A stretch of DNA of 56,129 nucleotides from a bacterium (GTDB taxonomy: Bacteria > Vulcanimicrobiota > Vulcanimicrobiia > Eremiobacterales > Eremiobacteraceae): assembly GCA_902812405.1 (NCBI GenBank), contig CADDZI010000008.1:1-56129 (forward strand), in the 5' to 3' direction. Both the position numbers and the translations under genes were made by a program. Position 1 is the stretch's first letter. Each line of letters begins with the position of its first letter. This document shows positions 33,632-42,125 of the stretch, piece by piece. Below the pieces are notes generated by a model. It saw only the letters and a program-made list of their open reading frames with translations. It did not search any database and was not told the origin of the DNA.

Positions 33632-34156
33632 TTAGGAGAATGGGGTCGGCGACTCGACCGGCGCAGTGCTCGGTTCGACGGGCGGCGGTACCCGGGAGTG
33701 CTGTGCGCCTTGGAACGGCACCGCTTTGCCTCCCAGGGTAATCGTTCCGACCATGTCCGCGATGCCATCCAAGGTGGCGTCAATCGAGCCAATGACGGTG
33801 GGTGTCGCCCCGGGGCGCGTTATTTGCAAATCCAGGTGCGTATCTTTGCGGGTGCCGCTAAGCTGGTAGACCGTTCGATTGTCGTACAGCCACACACCGC
33901 TCACCTTGTCGCCCTCGTCCTTAAGTTTCATTGTCGAGTATGTGTATTCATCACCCTGCATGATGACTTCCCAGACGCCATTGGTCACCTGATCGGGCGG
34001 CATGTAGGGCGTAGGCGGTGTGGTCGGCGACGGCGAGGGCGACGGAGCCGGCTTGGCATGCGCGCTGCGTTGACTCCCGGGGCCGAGAAGAACCGCTATC
34101 GCCGCGACGACGGCAAGAGGGATGCTCCATCGGGGTATCGTCTTTGTCACGTTCAT
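33632..34156 (-). CDS. Secreted hypothetical protein
   Basis: 174 residues. There is an N-terminal signal peptide (SIPLAVVAAIAVLLGPG, cut near SAHA), then a Pro/Ser/Thr linker and a compact beta-rich domain (NGVWEVIMQGDEYTYSTMKL to GTITLGGKAVPF). The tail is again Pro/Ser-rich. The domain resembles small lipocalin-like or 'extracellular beta barrel' modules of unknown function that start 'G.W....Q......a..l.L...g..vsG.w'. I cannot name a family. It lies upstream of, and in the same direction as, the YgaP-like gene. Confidence 0.8.
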   Translation of the reverse strand: MNVTKTIPRWSIPLAVVAAIAVLLGPGSQRSAHAKPAPSPSPSPTTPPTPYMPPDQVTNGVWEVIMQGDEYTYSTMKLKDEGDKVSGVWLYDNRTVYQLSGTRKDTHLDLQITRPGATPTVIGSIDATLDGIADMVGTITLGGKAVPFQGAQHSRVPPPVEPSTAPVESPTPFS

Positions 34157-34352
34157 TCGTCCATTTCAGGAACGCAGCACGGTCACCGGATGTCGCGGGC
34201 GAAAAAGCATTTGTGCGCGCCGGCCGCTAAGTGTACGGCGCTCAGGCCCGGCAGCCCTTGCGGTACGCAGACGGCGCCTGCGACGGGAAACGAGGGACGA
34301 ATGAACACAACGAGTGCGATGTCACCAGATTGAAGGACGAGGCTGTAGCGAC

Positions 34353-34814
34353 GTGGGGCAAAGGGATCAGAGAAAAGGACAGCCTGCCGATGGGGATGAG
34401 TGCCGCATCTACACGGATGGCGGGGCACGGGGTAATCCCGGGCCGGCGGCGGCCGGCGGAATCATCCTCGGCGCCGACGGTCGCGTGAAAGCCGAGCTCA
34501 GCGTCTTTTTGGGGCACGCGACGAACAACGTTGCAGAGTACCGGGCGCTTCTCTTGGCATTGGCCAAGGCGCGGGAGATGGGGTGCCGGCGCATCCTCGT
34601 GTGCATGGATTCCGAACTTGTCGTGAGGCAGATCAACGGGCTGTACAGAGTGAAAGATCCCAAGATGCGCGAATGGTACGATCGGGTGCGGACCGCACTG
34701 GGCGGCTTTGCCGCCTGGCGCGTGGAGCACATCCCGCGTGCCGAGAATGCGCGCGCGGATGAACTCGTCAACCGGGCGCTGGACAAACATGCGGAGGAAG
34801 CAGCCGGGCAGTGA
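34353..34814 (+). CDS. Ribonuclease HI family protein
   Basis: About 153 residues from an assumed GTG start at 34353; an in-frame GTG at 34314 is the other option. The RNase H core has the catalytic Asp in IYTDGGARGNPGPAAAGGII, Glu in NNVAEYRALLLALAKA, Asp in VCMDSELVVRQINGLYRVKD and the last acidic residue in PRAENARADELVNRALD. It cleaves RNA in RNA-DNA hybrids. It is the single-domain type common in Gram-positive lineages. The stop overlaps the next gene (GTGA). Confidence 0.9.
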   Translation: MGQRDQRKGQPADGDECRIYTDGGARGNPGPAAAGGIILGADGRVKAELSVFLGHATNNVAEYRALLLALAKAREMGCRRILVCMDSELVVRQINGLYRVKDPKMREWYDRVRTALGGFAAWRVEHIPRAENARADELVNRALDKHAEEAAGQ

Positions 34815-35278
34815 GGGAGATCAAGGGTGCAAACGGCTTCGTGGTCGCACGCGTGGATGCCGAAGGCCAGGTCACGATGGGCCGGGATGCCGGTCCGATC
34901 AGCGGACGTGTGGGATCCAAGGGTGAGATCTACGACGATGATGCGGGCGTCCACCAAGTCGGATACGTGGATGGATCGGGTGCCGTCTTCGATATGAGGC
35001 ACGAAACCCGCGGCAGCGTCGACAGCTGGGGACACGTCTTCAACGCACGGGGAGAACTGGTCGGATCCGTCACGCACCCCGCGGATGCCGGCGTCCTGCT
35101 GTTGCTGGTGGATGAAGCAGCCTATGCGCTGCCGGTGCCGGGAGCGGCAGACACGGGCAGTTCGCTCATGGACGAGGCGCTGGAACTGGCGGCCGACGTG
35201 CAGCGTCCGGGGATTCGAAAAGACTATAAACCGCTCACCGACCGTGACGTATTTTTGGAGCACCTGCCGCCGCAGTAA
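34811..35278 (+). CDS. Hypothetical beta-repeat ('beta-flower'-like) protein
   Basis: 155 residues, GTG start coupled to the RNase HI-like gene. The first 100 residues are short Gly-centred repeats (GRDAGPISGRVGSKGEIYDD, then GYVDGSGAVFD, RGSVDSWGHVFNARGELVGS). This periodicity is typical of the small 5-fold beta-flower type of protein. The rest is acidic and helical (LLLLVDEAAYALPVPG). No catalytic motif is evident. The position between RNase HI and the D-aminopeptidase is the only functional hint. Confidence 0.75.
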   Translation: MREIKGANGFVVARVDAEGQVTMGRDAGPISGRVGSKGEIYDDDAGVHQVGYVDGSGAVFDMRHETRGSVDSWGHVFNARGELVGSVTHPADAGVLLLLVDEAAYALPVPGAADTGSSLMDEALELAADVQRPGIRKDYKPLTDRDVFLEHLPPQ

Positions 35279-35326
35279 AGCCGAGTATCCGAGGACGGGA
35301 AGGCGAGCGGACAGAAGGCCAGCACG

Positions 35327-36184
35327 ATGCAGGTGCGGCAAGGGAGATACACGGCCGTGTACGTGTCGGCGGACATGGAAGGCTGCGCGGATGTGGTGCA
35401 TTGGGACGAGGTGAAGCCCGCGCCGCACGACGCGTACCGCCGGACGCGCAGCGTGCTCATCGCCGAGGTCAACGCCGTCCTGGCGGGTGCCTTTGAGAGC
35501 GGGGCCGTCAGCGCGGTGGTCAACGATGCGCATGCCGCGATGCGCAACGTCTCGGGGCAGGGCATCGATCCCCGGGCCAGGGTCGTCACCGGTGCCTCCA
35601 AGCCTCTGTACATGCTGGAAGGAGTCACGGATCTTGCTCCTCCCGCCGTGGCATTCTTCCTAGGCTACCACGGAGCGGTGCATGCCCAAGAAGCGGTCCT
35701 GGCCCATACGTACAGTCCGCGGCTCATCTTCGCGTGCCGGCTGAACGGCATACCGGCGGGCGAGGTGACGCTGAACGCAGCCTTGGCCGGGCACTTCGGC
35801 ATCCCAGTGACTCTCGTCTCGGGGGATCAGACGACCCTTGAGGAGGCGGCGAGGGTCGTGCCGTGGGCGGTTCGGGTCCAGACCAAGCGCAGCCTGGGTT
35901 ACTATGCCGCCGTCTGTCTGTCCGGTCAGGAGGTGTGCGAGCGGTTACGTGCGGCTGCCGGGCAGGCCGTTGCGGCCGGCGCCCAATCCCGCCCGTACCG
36001 GGTGGCGACGCCCGTGGAGATCGCAATCGACACCCTGACGACCGCCCAGGCCGACGTCGCAGAGTTGCTGCCCGGCATCCGGCGCACAGGCGGGCGCAGC
36101 ATCGTCTTGTCGGCGCCGGATATGCCGGCTGCCTACCGGCTGCTGCGCGCGCTGCTGGCCTGCAACGCCGCGATCTCATCGTGA
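35327..36184 (+). CDS. M55 family D-aminopeptidase (DppA-like)
   Basis: 285 residues. It has the M55 zinc signature VSADMEGCADVVHWDEV (the S-x-D-x-E-G motif), VVNDAHAAMRNV, LGYHGAVHAQEAVLAHTYSP and GEVTLNAALAGHFGIPV. Bacillus DppA, the type member, is a self-compartmentalising decamer that cleaves D-Ala-D-Ala and D-Ala-Gly-Gly. It may recycle D-amino acid peptides from cell wall turnover. It is followed by an overlapping membrane-anchored gene and a polysaccharide deacetylase, both compatible with wall-related work. Confidence 0.92.
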   Translation: MQVRQGRYTAVYVSADMEGCADVVHWDEVKPAPHDAYRRTRSVLIAEVNAVLAGAFESGAVSAVVNDAHAAMRNVSGQGIDPRARVVTGASKPLYMLEGVTDLAPPAVAFFLGYHGAVHAQEAVLAHTYSPRLIFACRLNGIPAGEVTLNAALAGHFGIPVTLVSGDQTTLEEAARVVPWAVRVQTKRSLGYYAAVCLSGQEVCERLRAAAGQAVAAGAQSRPYRVATPVEIAIDTLTTAQADVAELLPGIRRTGGRSIVLSAPDMPAAYRLLRALLACNAAISS

Positions 36185-36888
36185 CGGAAGCCGCCCGCTC
36201 GTGGCTCGTCATCGGCGTGTGCGCCGTGCTCGGCACGCTGGCGTACGTCTTCTTTATCAAACCCTTCGTCGCCCAGCAGCCGGCGTTGGATCGCGTCTTG
36301 CACGCCAACAGCCAGTGGTCGGTAAGCCTCCAGGTGTACCATGCGCGAGGTCCGATTTCCGCAGAAACCTACCGCATGACCAACGACAACGGCGCGGTCC
36401 GGATGTTCTACTCGGCGACCAACCGCGACGGCTCCGTTACCAAGCAGTTCGATGTGCCTCTGGCCGGGCCGCAGGCAACCTTTCTCTTTGAAGAGTTGGG
36501 TGTGGACGGTATCTGGGAGCTGGACGGAACCCCGGCCCGGCCGCACGCTTCGGATGTCTACATCGTCGCGGTTCACCAAGTGTTAGGCGACGAGGGCGGC
36601 AGCCGGTCCTTTGCCTTCTCGGATCCGCGCTATTGGGCGACCACCCGAGCGCGGGAATTCACATTGCACCTGGGAGCGACGCTCCCGCGGCGCGCAGACG
36701 TCTCAACCTTGGCCTCCGGCGGCCGGCCGTTGCGCGACCCGCGCTACCTGCGGATCGTCACGGCCATACAGGACTTCGGACCTCCCAGCGTCCTGGAGGC
36801 TGAAGCTCTCATCCGCTCCGAGCTGGCCGCCATGCCGACCCAAGCGCAAGCCGAGAAGATGTTGCATCGCCGGGGACCCACATTGTGA
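36181..36888 (+). CDS. Membrane-anchored hypothetical protein
   Basis: 235 residues from GTG 36181, which overlaps the M55 stop. One N-terminal hydrophobic segment (WLVIGVCAVLGTLAYVFFI) is followed by an extracytoplasmic region with mixed strands and helices (LHANSQWSVSLQVYHARGPI, then ATFLFEELGVDGIWELDGTP). The protein ends TQAQAEKMLHRRGPTL. No motif is recognised. Its position in the unit suggests an envelope role together with the deacetylase. Confidence 0.75.
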   Translation: MTEAARSWLVIGVCAVLGTLAYVFFIKPFVAQQPALDRVLHANSQWSVSLQVYHARGPISAETYRMTNDNGAVRMFYSATNRDGSVTKQFDVPLAGPQATFLFEELGVDGIWELDGTPARPHASDVYIVAVHQVLGDEGGSRSFAFSDPRYWATTRAREFTLHLGATLPRRADVSTLASGGRPLRDPRYLRIVTAIQDFGPPSVLEAEALIRSELAAMPTQAQAEKMLHRRGPTL

Positions 36889-36916
36889 GCGGCGGTGGAA
36901 CGGGACTCGCTGGCCG

Positions 36917-37672
36917 GTGAAGCGATGGCGGCTCGCCGGGCTGGGTGTGCTCGGCGTGGCGGCGATTGTCGCCTTTGGGTGGTACTTTTTTGAAAGCCCG
37001 GGCAATCAAATCTTCGGACCGACGATTACCCGGGTTCCCGTCCGCCAGAAGGTCGTGGCGTTGACTTTTGATGACGGTCCCAATCCTCCGTACACAACCC
37101 AGATTGTCCGCTACCTTCACAGCCGTCACGTCGTGGCAACCTTCTTCGTTGTCGGCCGCGCGGTCGTGCGCTATCCCCAGGTAGTGCGGGAAGAAGTTGC
37201 TGACGGTGACGCTCTGGGTAACCACACCTGGGACCACGCGCACCTGATTTTGGAGAGTCGCGCGCACATCGCGCGCGAGCTTGAACGAACCGATCGCGCC
37301 ATCGTTGACGCAACCGGTATCCATACCCGGCTCTTCCGCCCGCCGTTTGGCGCCCGGGATTATGCCGTCATCAGGGTTGCCCGTGCCCTCGGGTACCAGG
37401 TAATCATGTGGTCGGTGCCGCTGCCGCGGGACTGGGAAAACCCGCTGCCGCAGGTGATCGCCAGCCGCGTCCTGCGCTACGTCAAGGACGGCTCCATCAT
37501 CGTCCTCCACGACGGCAACCGCGGCCGGCCCGGCAACCGCGCCGCCACCGTGGCTGCGACGAAGATCATCGTTCCGGCGCTGCAGGCGCAGGGCTACCGT
37601 TTTGTCACCGTGCCCGAGCTGCTGCGCCTGGGCCGCGCCACGCCGGCGGCGGCCGCGGGGGAGGGCGAGTGA
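36917..37672 (+). CDS. Membrane-anchored polysaccharide deacetylase (CE4/NodB)
   Basis: 251 residues from GTG 36917. An N-terminal membrane anchor (LAGLGVLGVAAIVAFGWYFF) precedes a NodB domain: motif 1 VVALTFDDGPNPPYT with the catalytic and metal Asp pair, motif 2 LGNHTWDHAHL (H-x-x-W-D-H), motif 3 LFRPPFGARDY, then IIVLHDGNRG. All metal ligands are present. Such enzymes remove N-acetyl groups from peptidoglycan or chitin-like polymers outside the membrane. It ends the five-gene unit that begins with the RNase HI-like gene. Confidence 0.93.
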   Translation: MKRWRLAGLGVLGVAAIVAFGWYFFESPGNQIFGPTITRVPVRQKVVALTFDDGPNPPYTTQIVRYLHSRHVVATFFVVGRAVVRYPQVVREEVADGDALGNHTWDHAHLILESRAHIARELERTDRAIVDATGIHTRLFRPPFGARDYAVIRVARALGYQVIMWSVPLPRDWENPLPQVIASRVLRYVKDGSIIVLHDGNRGRPGNRAATVAATKIIVPALQAQGYRFVTVPELLRLGRATPAAAAGEGE

Positions 37673-37866
37673 CGGCCGGGACAACCCCCGGGCTGTCTTG
37701 ACGACCTCTGGTCCCATGCCTTAAGTCCCGGCGTGAACATGCGGAGGGGCTGAGTGGGCCGCGGCCACAGCAGCATCCTGTACCAGGCGCGCCGGGGTAG
37801 CGTCGGGCCGGGCTGTGAGCCCGCGAGTCCTGCACGCGCGCAGCAGGCCGGGATCCGTACGGTGGA

Positions 37867-38847
37867 TCAAGGCTCATCCAAACCCGGAGCTTGCGCCGGT
37901 TCGTCGGCTCGGCCGCAGAGTTCTCGGAAGACGCAGCGCCGGCAGCGCCAGCGCTGCTCGGTCATCGGAAAACGCGATGGATCTCCGGCCAGGTTCTTGT
38001 CGGGATCCGTCAGGCGCGAGCGAACGTCCTCGACGAACGTGGCGATGGCGCGCGTCGCCTCGGCAACACCGTCCGCGACGTTGATGGCGCGGCGGGTTCC
38101 GGTGGCAAGGTAGATGACGTGCGCCGTCAGGTCTTCAAGCGCCACGCCAAAACGCCGGCTGACGAACAGGCCGTACACTGCCAGCTGGGCGTCATTGGGA
38201 GCATACGGGTGGCCTGTCTTCCAGTCGACGATGTGCAGCCCGCGCTCGCGGCCGCGGACGACGAGATCGGGCGAGGCGTACAGCAGGATATCGCCGTGGC
38301 GAACGCCGCGCTGGGCGCTATCGCCGCCGCGCGGAGGGTCAACGTACACCACTTTCTGTTTCTCGACGACAAAAGCGCGTCGGCCGAAGGGATCGGACGC
38401 CAAACCGGCTACGCAGCGGCGCAGCGCCGCCAGCGCCGCGTCCTCCATGGCTTGGGTCACGCCGGCCTGATAGTAGTCTTCGAAGAGAATCGTGGAGCGT
38501 CTGGGGTCACCGTAACGTTCCCAATCGGCGTTGCGCGATTCGCGAATGCGTTTCAGCAGGCGGCGCTCCATATCCGCGGTGAGGTGAGCGACAGGCACGG
38601 CCGCCGGCGGGTCCGGCCGCCGGCGCAAGATGGTCGCCAATTCTTCGTGGAACGTCTCGCCAACCAGCATTTCCAAACTCTTGATCTGCTTGAGGCGGTA
38701 GGCCAAGCGGGCGTCCGCCGGTGCGTCTGCGCGCCAGCCCTCCCACGAACCGTAGTAGTACCAGTACAACTTGCGCGGACACTGGTAGAACATCTGGTGC
38801 CGCGACCAGGAGAAGGCAAAGGTGTTGCTCAGCTCGCGACCGGCCAC
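37867..38847 (-). CDS. PD-(D/E)XK nuclease with Fe-S cysteines (RecB/AddB/Cas4-like)
   Basis: 326 residues. RecB-family motifs are present in order: GETFHEELATIL (motif I), HGDILLYASPDLVV (motif II Asp), LHIVDWKTG (motif III D-x-K) and DAQLAVYGLFV (the Q-x-x-x-Y motif). Four cysteines, Cys23 (FYQCPRKLYW) and Cys302, 305 and 311 (RWRCRRCVFRELCG), are spaced like the [4Fe-4S] clasp of AddB, Cas4 and Dna2. No CRISPR array or helicase is nearby. It is likely a DNA end-processing exonuclease. It follows the Nudix gene by 6 bases. Confidence 0.9.
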   Translation of the reverse strand: MAGRELSNTFAFSWSRHQMFYQCPRKLYWYYYGSWEGWRADAPADARLAYRLKQIKSLEMLVGETFHEELATILRRRPDPPAAVPVAHLTADMERRLLKRIRESRNADWERYGDPRRSTILFEDYYQAGVTQAMEDAALAALRRCVAGLASDPFGRRAFVVEKQKVVYVDPPRGGDSAQRGVRHGDILLYASPDLVVRGRERGLHIVDWKTGHPYAPNDAQLAVYGLFVSRRFGVALEDLTAHVIYLATGTRRAINVADGVAEATRAIATFVEDVRSRLTDPDKNLAGDPSRFPMTEQRWRCRRCVFRELCGRADEPAQAPGLDEP

Positions 38848-38853
38848 GCCGAT

Positions 38854-39342
38854 TCAGCGTTCCCTTCTCGTGTCGGGCCGGCCCAAGAACGGCACCCGTG
38901 TGGCGGCGGCATCGAAGAAAAAATACTGCGGCGTGCGCGGTGCGCCCACAGCGGCGGCCACCGGAACGCGCAGCACGTCCGCCTCGAGCAAGGCGCCTGC
39001 TCGGCGCAGCGGCACGAAACGAATCTCCGCGACGCGCCGGTCACGTGCGGCAGGCGTCCGCCGCGCGCCGCTTTCCTCGACCCAAAACGTCACGTTGACA
39101 ACATGCCGGCCGAGGGCGGTGTCGACGGACTCGCTGACGTACGCCAAGCGTACCGGTCGGATCCGAAGCGAGGTCTCTTCGGCGAATTCACGGCGCAGGG
39201 TTGCGTCGAGGCTCTCTGCCGGGCGTTGGCGGCCGCCGGGGAGCACCCACAGCGGGCGCTGCTCTCCCGGGTAGTGGCAGGCAACAAGCAAGAGTCGCCT
39301 GTGCCGCAACAAGAGGCCGCTGGCCATGATGAGGCGCCTCAC
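38854..39342 (-). CDS. Nudix hydrolase
   Basis: About 162 residues from a GTG. The Nudix box is GGRQRPAESLDATLRREFAE followed by ETSL, with the catalytic REFAEE core intact and Ser in place of the usual last Gly. The preceding strand is LLLRHRRLLLVACHYPGEQRPLW split over two elements. Nudix enzymes hydrolyse nucleoside diphosphates linked to another group. The substrate cannot be told. It is the first gene of a two-gene leftward unit with the Fe-S nuclease. The open frame continues upstream to 39636 but without protein-like sequence. Confidence 0.85.
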   Translation of the reverse strand: MRRLIMASGLLLRHRRLLLVACHYPGEQRPLWVLPGGRQRPAESLDATLRREFAEETSLRIRPVRLAYVSESVDTALGRHVVNVTFWVEESGARRTPAARDRRVAEIRFVPLRRAGALLEADVLRVPVAAAVGAPRTPQYFFFDAAATRVPFLGRPDTRRER

Positions 39343-39429
39343 CGCGGTATACGGCTCGCGCCCAGGGAGGAGGCGGGTCGGATGTGAATAGGCTCGTGGG
39401 GCGCCGGACCGTCCTTCGGAGGTTGAGGT

Positions 39430-42054
39430 ATGTTGCGCAGGGTGGCGTTTCTTTTTTTGTGCCTGGCACTTGTGACCTTTTTTCCTGTGCGCGCCGCGCG
39501 AGCCGATGATGGCACGGGTGGGCCGCAGGACTACGCCAAGTGGACCGCCGGCGCGACCTCGCAGACCGGTCTCTTCACCGTGTGGCGCAAGGATGGCAAG
39601 GTGTACCTCGAGCTGGGCAGCGCCCAGCTGGGCCAAGACTTCATCCAGAGCGCTGCGCCGGCCAACGGTCTGGGAGGCTGGGCAATCGTGTGGGGCGAGG
39701 CGATGTTCGCCCAGACCAGGCTCATCCGGTTTACCCGGCAGGACAACAAAATCGTCATCACCTGGCCCAACACGTTCTTCACCGCTCCCGCGGGCAGCGC
39801 CCGGCAGCGATCGATCGAGCAGTCGTTTTCGCCGTCGGTCGTCGCCGTGGCCCCCATCGTGGCCGAGGACAAAACGGCCGGGCGTATCGTCTTTGATGCC
39901 TCGCCGTTTTTAGGGGACGTTCTGGGCATGACGGCGGTGCTCAAGCAGGCACTCCAGACGCCTCCCGACCAGGCCTACCGGCTGGATCCCGAACGCACGT
40001 ACTTCGGACCAAGCAAAGCCTTTCCCGAGAACGTCATCATCGATGCCGACCAAACGTTTGTCAGCGAGAATCCGCAGGTCGTCGATACCGTACCCGATCC
40101 GCGCAGCATCCAGCTGCGGATCGTCTATAACCTGGCGCGGCCACCCGACGACACAGACTACATGCCGCGTCTGTACGACGACCGCGTCGGCTACGTCGCG
40201 TCACCGTACTTGGCCTTTGGCAACGACAACGCCTTGACGCAAAACGTCAACTATATTTTGCGCTGGAACCTGCAGCCCTCGGACCCTTCCAAGCCCCTCT
40301 CGCCGGCGAAGCACCCAATCGTCTTTTACCTCAGCAATACGATTCCACGCGACTATCGCCCGACAGTCCGCTCCGCGCTCTTGGCGTGGAACCAAGCGTT
40401 CGAGAAGATCGGGATCAGCGATGCGGTCGAGGTCAAGGACCAGCCCGACGACCCGAATTGGGACCCCGACGACATCCGCTACAATGTCGTGCGGTGGGTG
40501 ACGGAAGCCTACCCCAGCTTCGGTGCCGAGGCACAATGGGTGTACGACCCGCGCACCGGGCAGCTCTTCCACAGCGGGATCCTGATCGATGCCGTCGAGG
40601 GATACGGGATCACCCCGAGCTGGGAGTACTACGTCCTGCCGGTACGCGGCCCGGGCGGCCGCTTGATGCCGCCGCGCATGACGTACGCCCAGGGCATGTT
40701 GGCGCAGGTCAATTTCGGCCAGGTGGCGCTGACCCTGCTGGGACGGCTGACCTCGGTGGACGACCTGCGGCGCTACCGCCTGGACGCCCTGCGGTCAACC
40801 GTCCTCCACGAATCAGGTCACGACATGGGCTTCCAACATAACTTTATCGGGTCGCAGGCCTATGACGCCCGGCAACTGCAGGATCCCGCCTTCACCGCAC
40901 GCATGGGCATCGCGTCGTCGGTCATGGAGTATGCGCCCGTCAACCTGTGGCCGAAACGCGACCGTCAGGGCGCCTACTTTCAGACCGTGCTCGGGCCGTA
41001 CGATTTCTATGCGATCCACTGGGGGTACGCACGCATTCCGGGCGCGCGCACGCCCGATGACGAGCGTGCAACCCTCAACCTGTGGGCCCAGGCGTGGTCC
41101 AACCCGCTCTACCGCTTTGCCAGCGACGAGGACGTCTCGTTCGAAAACGGCCACGCGATTGACCCTCGGGTCAATCAATTCGATCTGACGAACGACACAC
41201 TGGGGTGGTGTGCAACCCAACTCGATCTCACCCACGGGCTCATGCAGCGCGTGGGGGTTAGGTGGCCGCGGCCCGGGCGGAGTTTTGAAGAGGCGCAGAA
41301 CGCGTTCGGCTGGCTGCTCGTCCACTACCTGCGCTGCGATGCGATTGCCGAGCACTTCGTGGCCGGCGAGTACCTGTCGCGGTCGCACCGCGGCGACCCG
41401 CGCGCAACGCCGCCGCTGGTCGCGGTCCCGCGGGCGCAGGAGCAGCGCGCTTTTGCGACGCTGGAGCGCTACCTGTTTTCGGACCACGCCTGGCGCTTTA
41501 GCCCCGCCCTCCTCAACAGTCTCGTGTACCAGGAGCAGGCTCCGGTGTGGGGCGGCGCGTGGGCCTACAATCCCCCGGCACGCCACGACATCCCGGTCGC
41601 CGAGATCGCCATGGCGTGGCAGGCGATGACGGTCGCGGAGATGTTTCAGCCACTCGTGCTGCAGCGTCTGGACGACCTGGCTCTCAAGGATCCGCCCGGC
41701 CGGACGATGAGCCTCAGCGACCTCTTCGATTGGATGCAAGCTGCGGTCTATGGCGATGTGAGCGGACCACACTTTGCACCCTCGGAGATCCGGCGGAACC
41801 TCCAGCAATGGTACGCGCGATACCTCATTCGCCTATGGCTGCGGCCGGATCCCGGCACACCCTACGATGCGCAATCCCTGGCCCGTGCGAAGCTCGTCGA
41901 TCTGCATACCGACCTGCGGGCGGCATTGCGCCGGGCTCAGGCTGACGAGCTGACGGCGGCGCACCTTGCCAATCTCGACAACCTCGTCGCGCGCGCGTTG
42001 GAAACCCGTAACGTCGTGCCGCTGGGGGACGCAGGAATCGTACCGGGCGGATAG
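39430..42054 (+). CDS. Large secreted zinc metalloprotease (DUF5117/DUF4953-like)
   Basis: 874 residues. A signal peptide (VAFLFLCLALVTFFPVRA) is followed by the long N-terminal region typical of DUF5118/DUF5117 proteins (FTVWRKDGKVYLELGSAQLG, then YNLARPPDDTDYMPRLYDDR). The catalytic domain has the metzincin-type zinc site HESGHDMGFQH at residues 460-470 and a Met-turn SSVMEYAP near residue 499. The C-terminal 300 residues are helical. It is likely exported and digests proteins outside the cytoplasm. ATG 39430 has GGAGG just upstream, and the GH44 gene follows in the same direction. Confidence 0.9.
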   Translation: MLRRVAFLFLCLALVTFFPVRAARADDGTGGPQDYAKWTAGATSQTGLFTVWRKDGKVYLELGSAQLGQDFIQSAAPANGLGGWAIVWGEAMFAQTRLIRFTRQDNKIVITWPNTFFTAPAGSARQRSIEQSFSPSVVAVAPIVAEDKTAGRIVFDASPFLGDVLGMTAVLKQALQTPPDQAYRLDPERTYFGPSKAFPENVIIDADQTFVSENPQVVDTVPDPRSIQLRIVYNLARPPDDTDYMPRLYDDRVGYVASPYLAFGNDNALTQNVNYILRWNLQPSDPSKPLSPAKHPIVFYLSNTIPRDYRPTVRSALLAWNQAFEKIGISDAVEVKDQPDDPNWDPDDIRYNVVRWVTEAYPSFGAEAQWVYDPRTGQLFHSGILIDAVEGYGITPSWEYYVLPVRGPGGRLMPPRMTYAQGMLAQVNFGQVALTLLGRLTSVDDLRRYRLDALRSTVLHESGHDMGFQHNFIGSQAYDARQLQDPAFTARMGIASSVMEYAPVNLWPKRDRQGAYFQTVLGPYDFYAIHWGYARIPGARTPDDERATLNLWAQAWSNPLYRFASDEDVSFENGHAIDPRVNQFDLTNDTLGWCATQLDLTHGLMQRVGVRWPRPGRSFEEAQNAFGWLLVHYLRCDAIAEHFVAGEYLSRSHRGDPRATPPLVAVPRAQEQRAFATLERYLFSDHAWRFSPALLNSLVYQEQAPVWGGAWAYNPPARHDIPVAEIAMAWQAMTVAEMFQPLVLQRLDDLALKDPPGRTMSLSDLFDWMQAAVYGDVSGPHFAPSEIRRNLQQWYARYLIRLWLRPDPGTPYDAQSLARAKLVDLHTDLRAALRRAQADELTAAHLANLDNLVARALETRNVVPLGDAGIVPGG

Positions 42055-42125
42055 CGTTCCGATTCCGGTGACACCCATCATAGCACTCGCGGCGCACATG
42101 GTAAACAATCCTAGGGGAGGCGTGC

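Noticed and set aside
37754-38113. Plus-strand frame starting GTG after GGAGG
   Set aside because: Most of it is antisense to the nuclease and the peptide is low complexity; the ribosome site match is probably chance.
37891-39387. 498-codon plus-strand frame
   Set aside because: Antisense to both the Fe-S nuclease and the Nudix gene, which carry full catalytic motifs.
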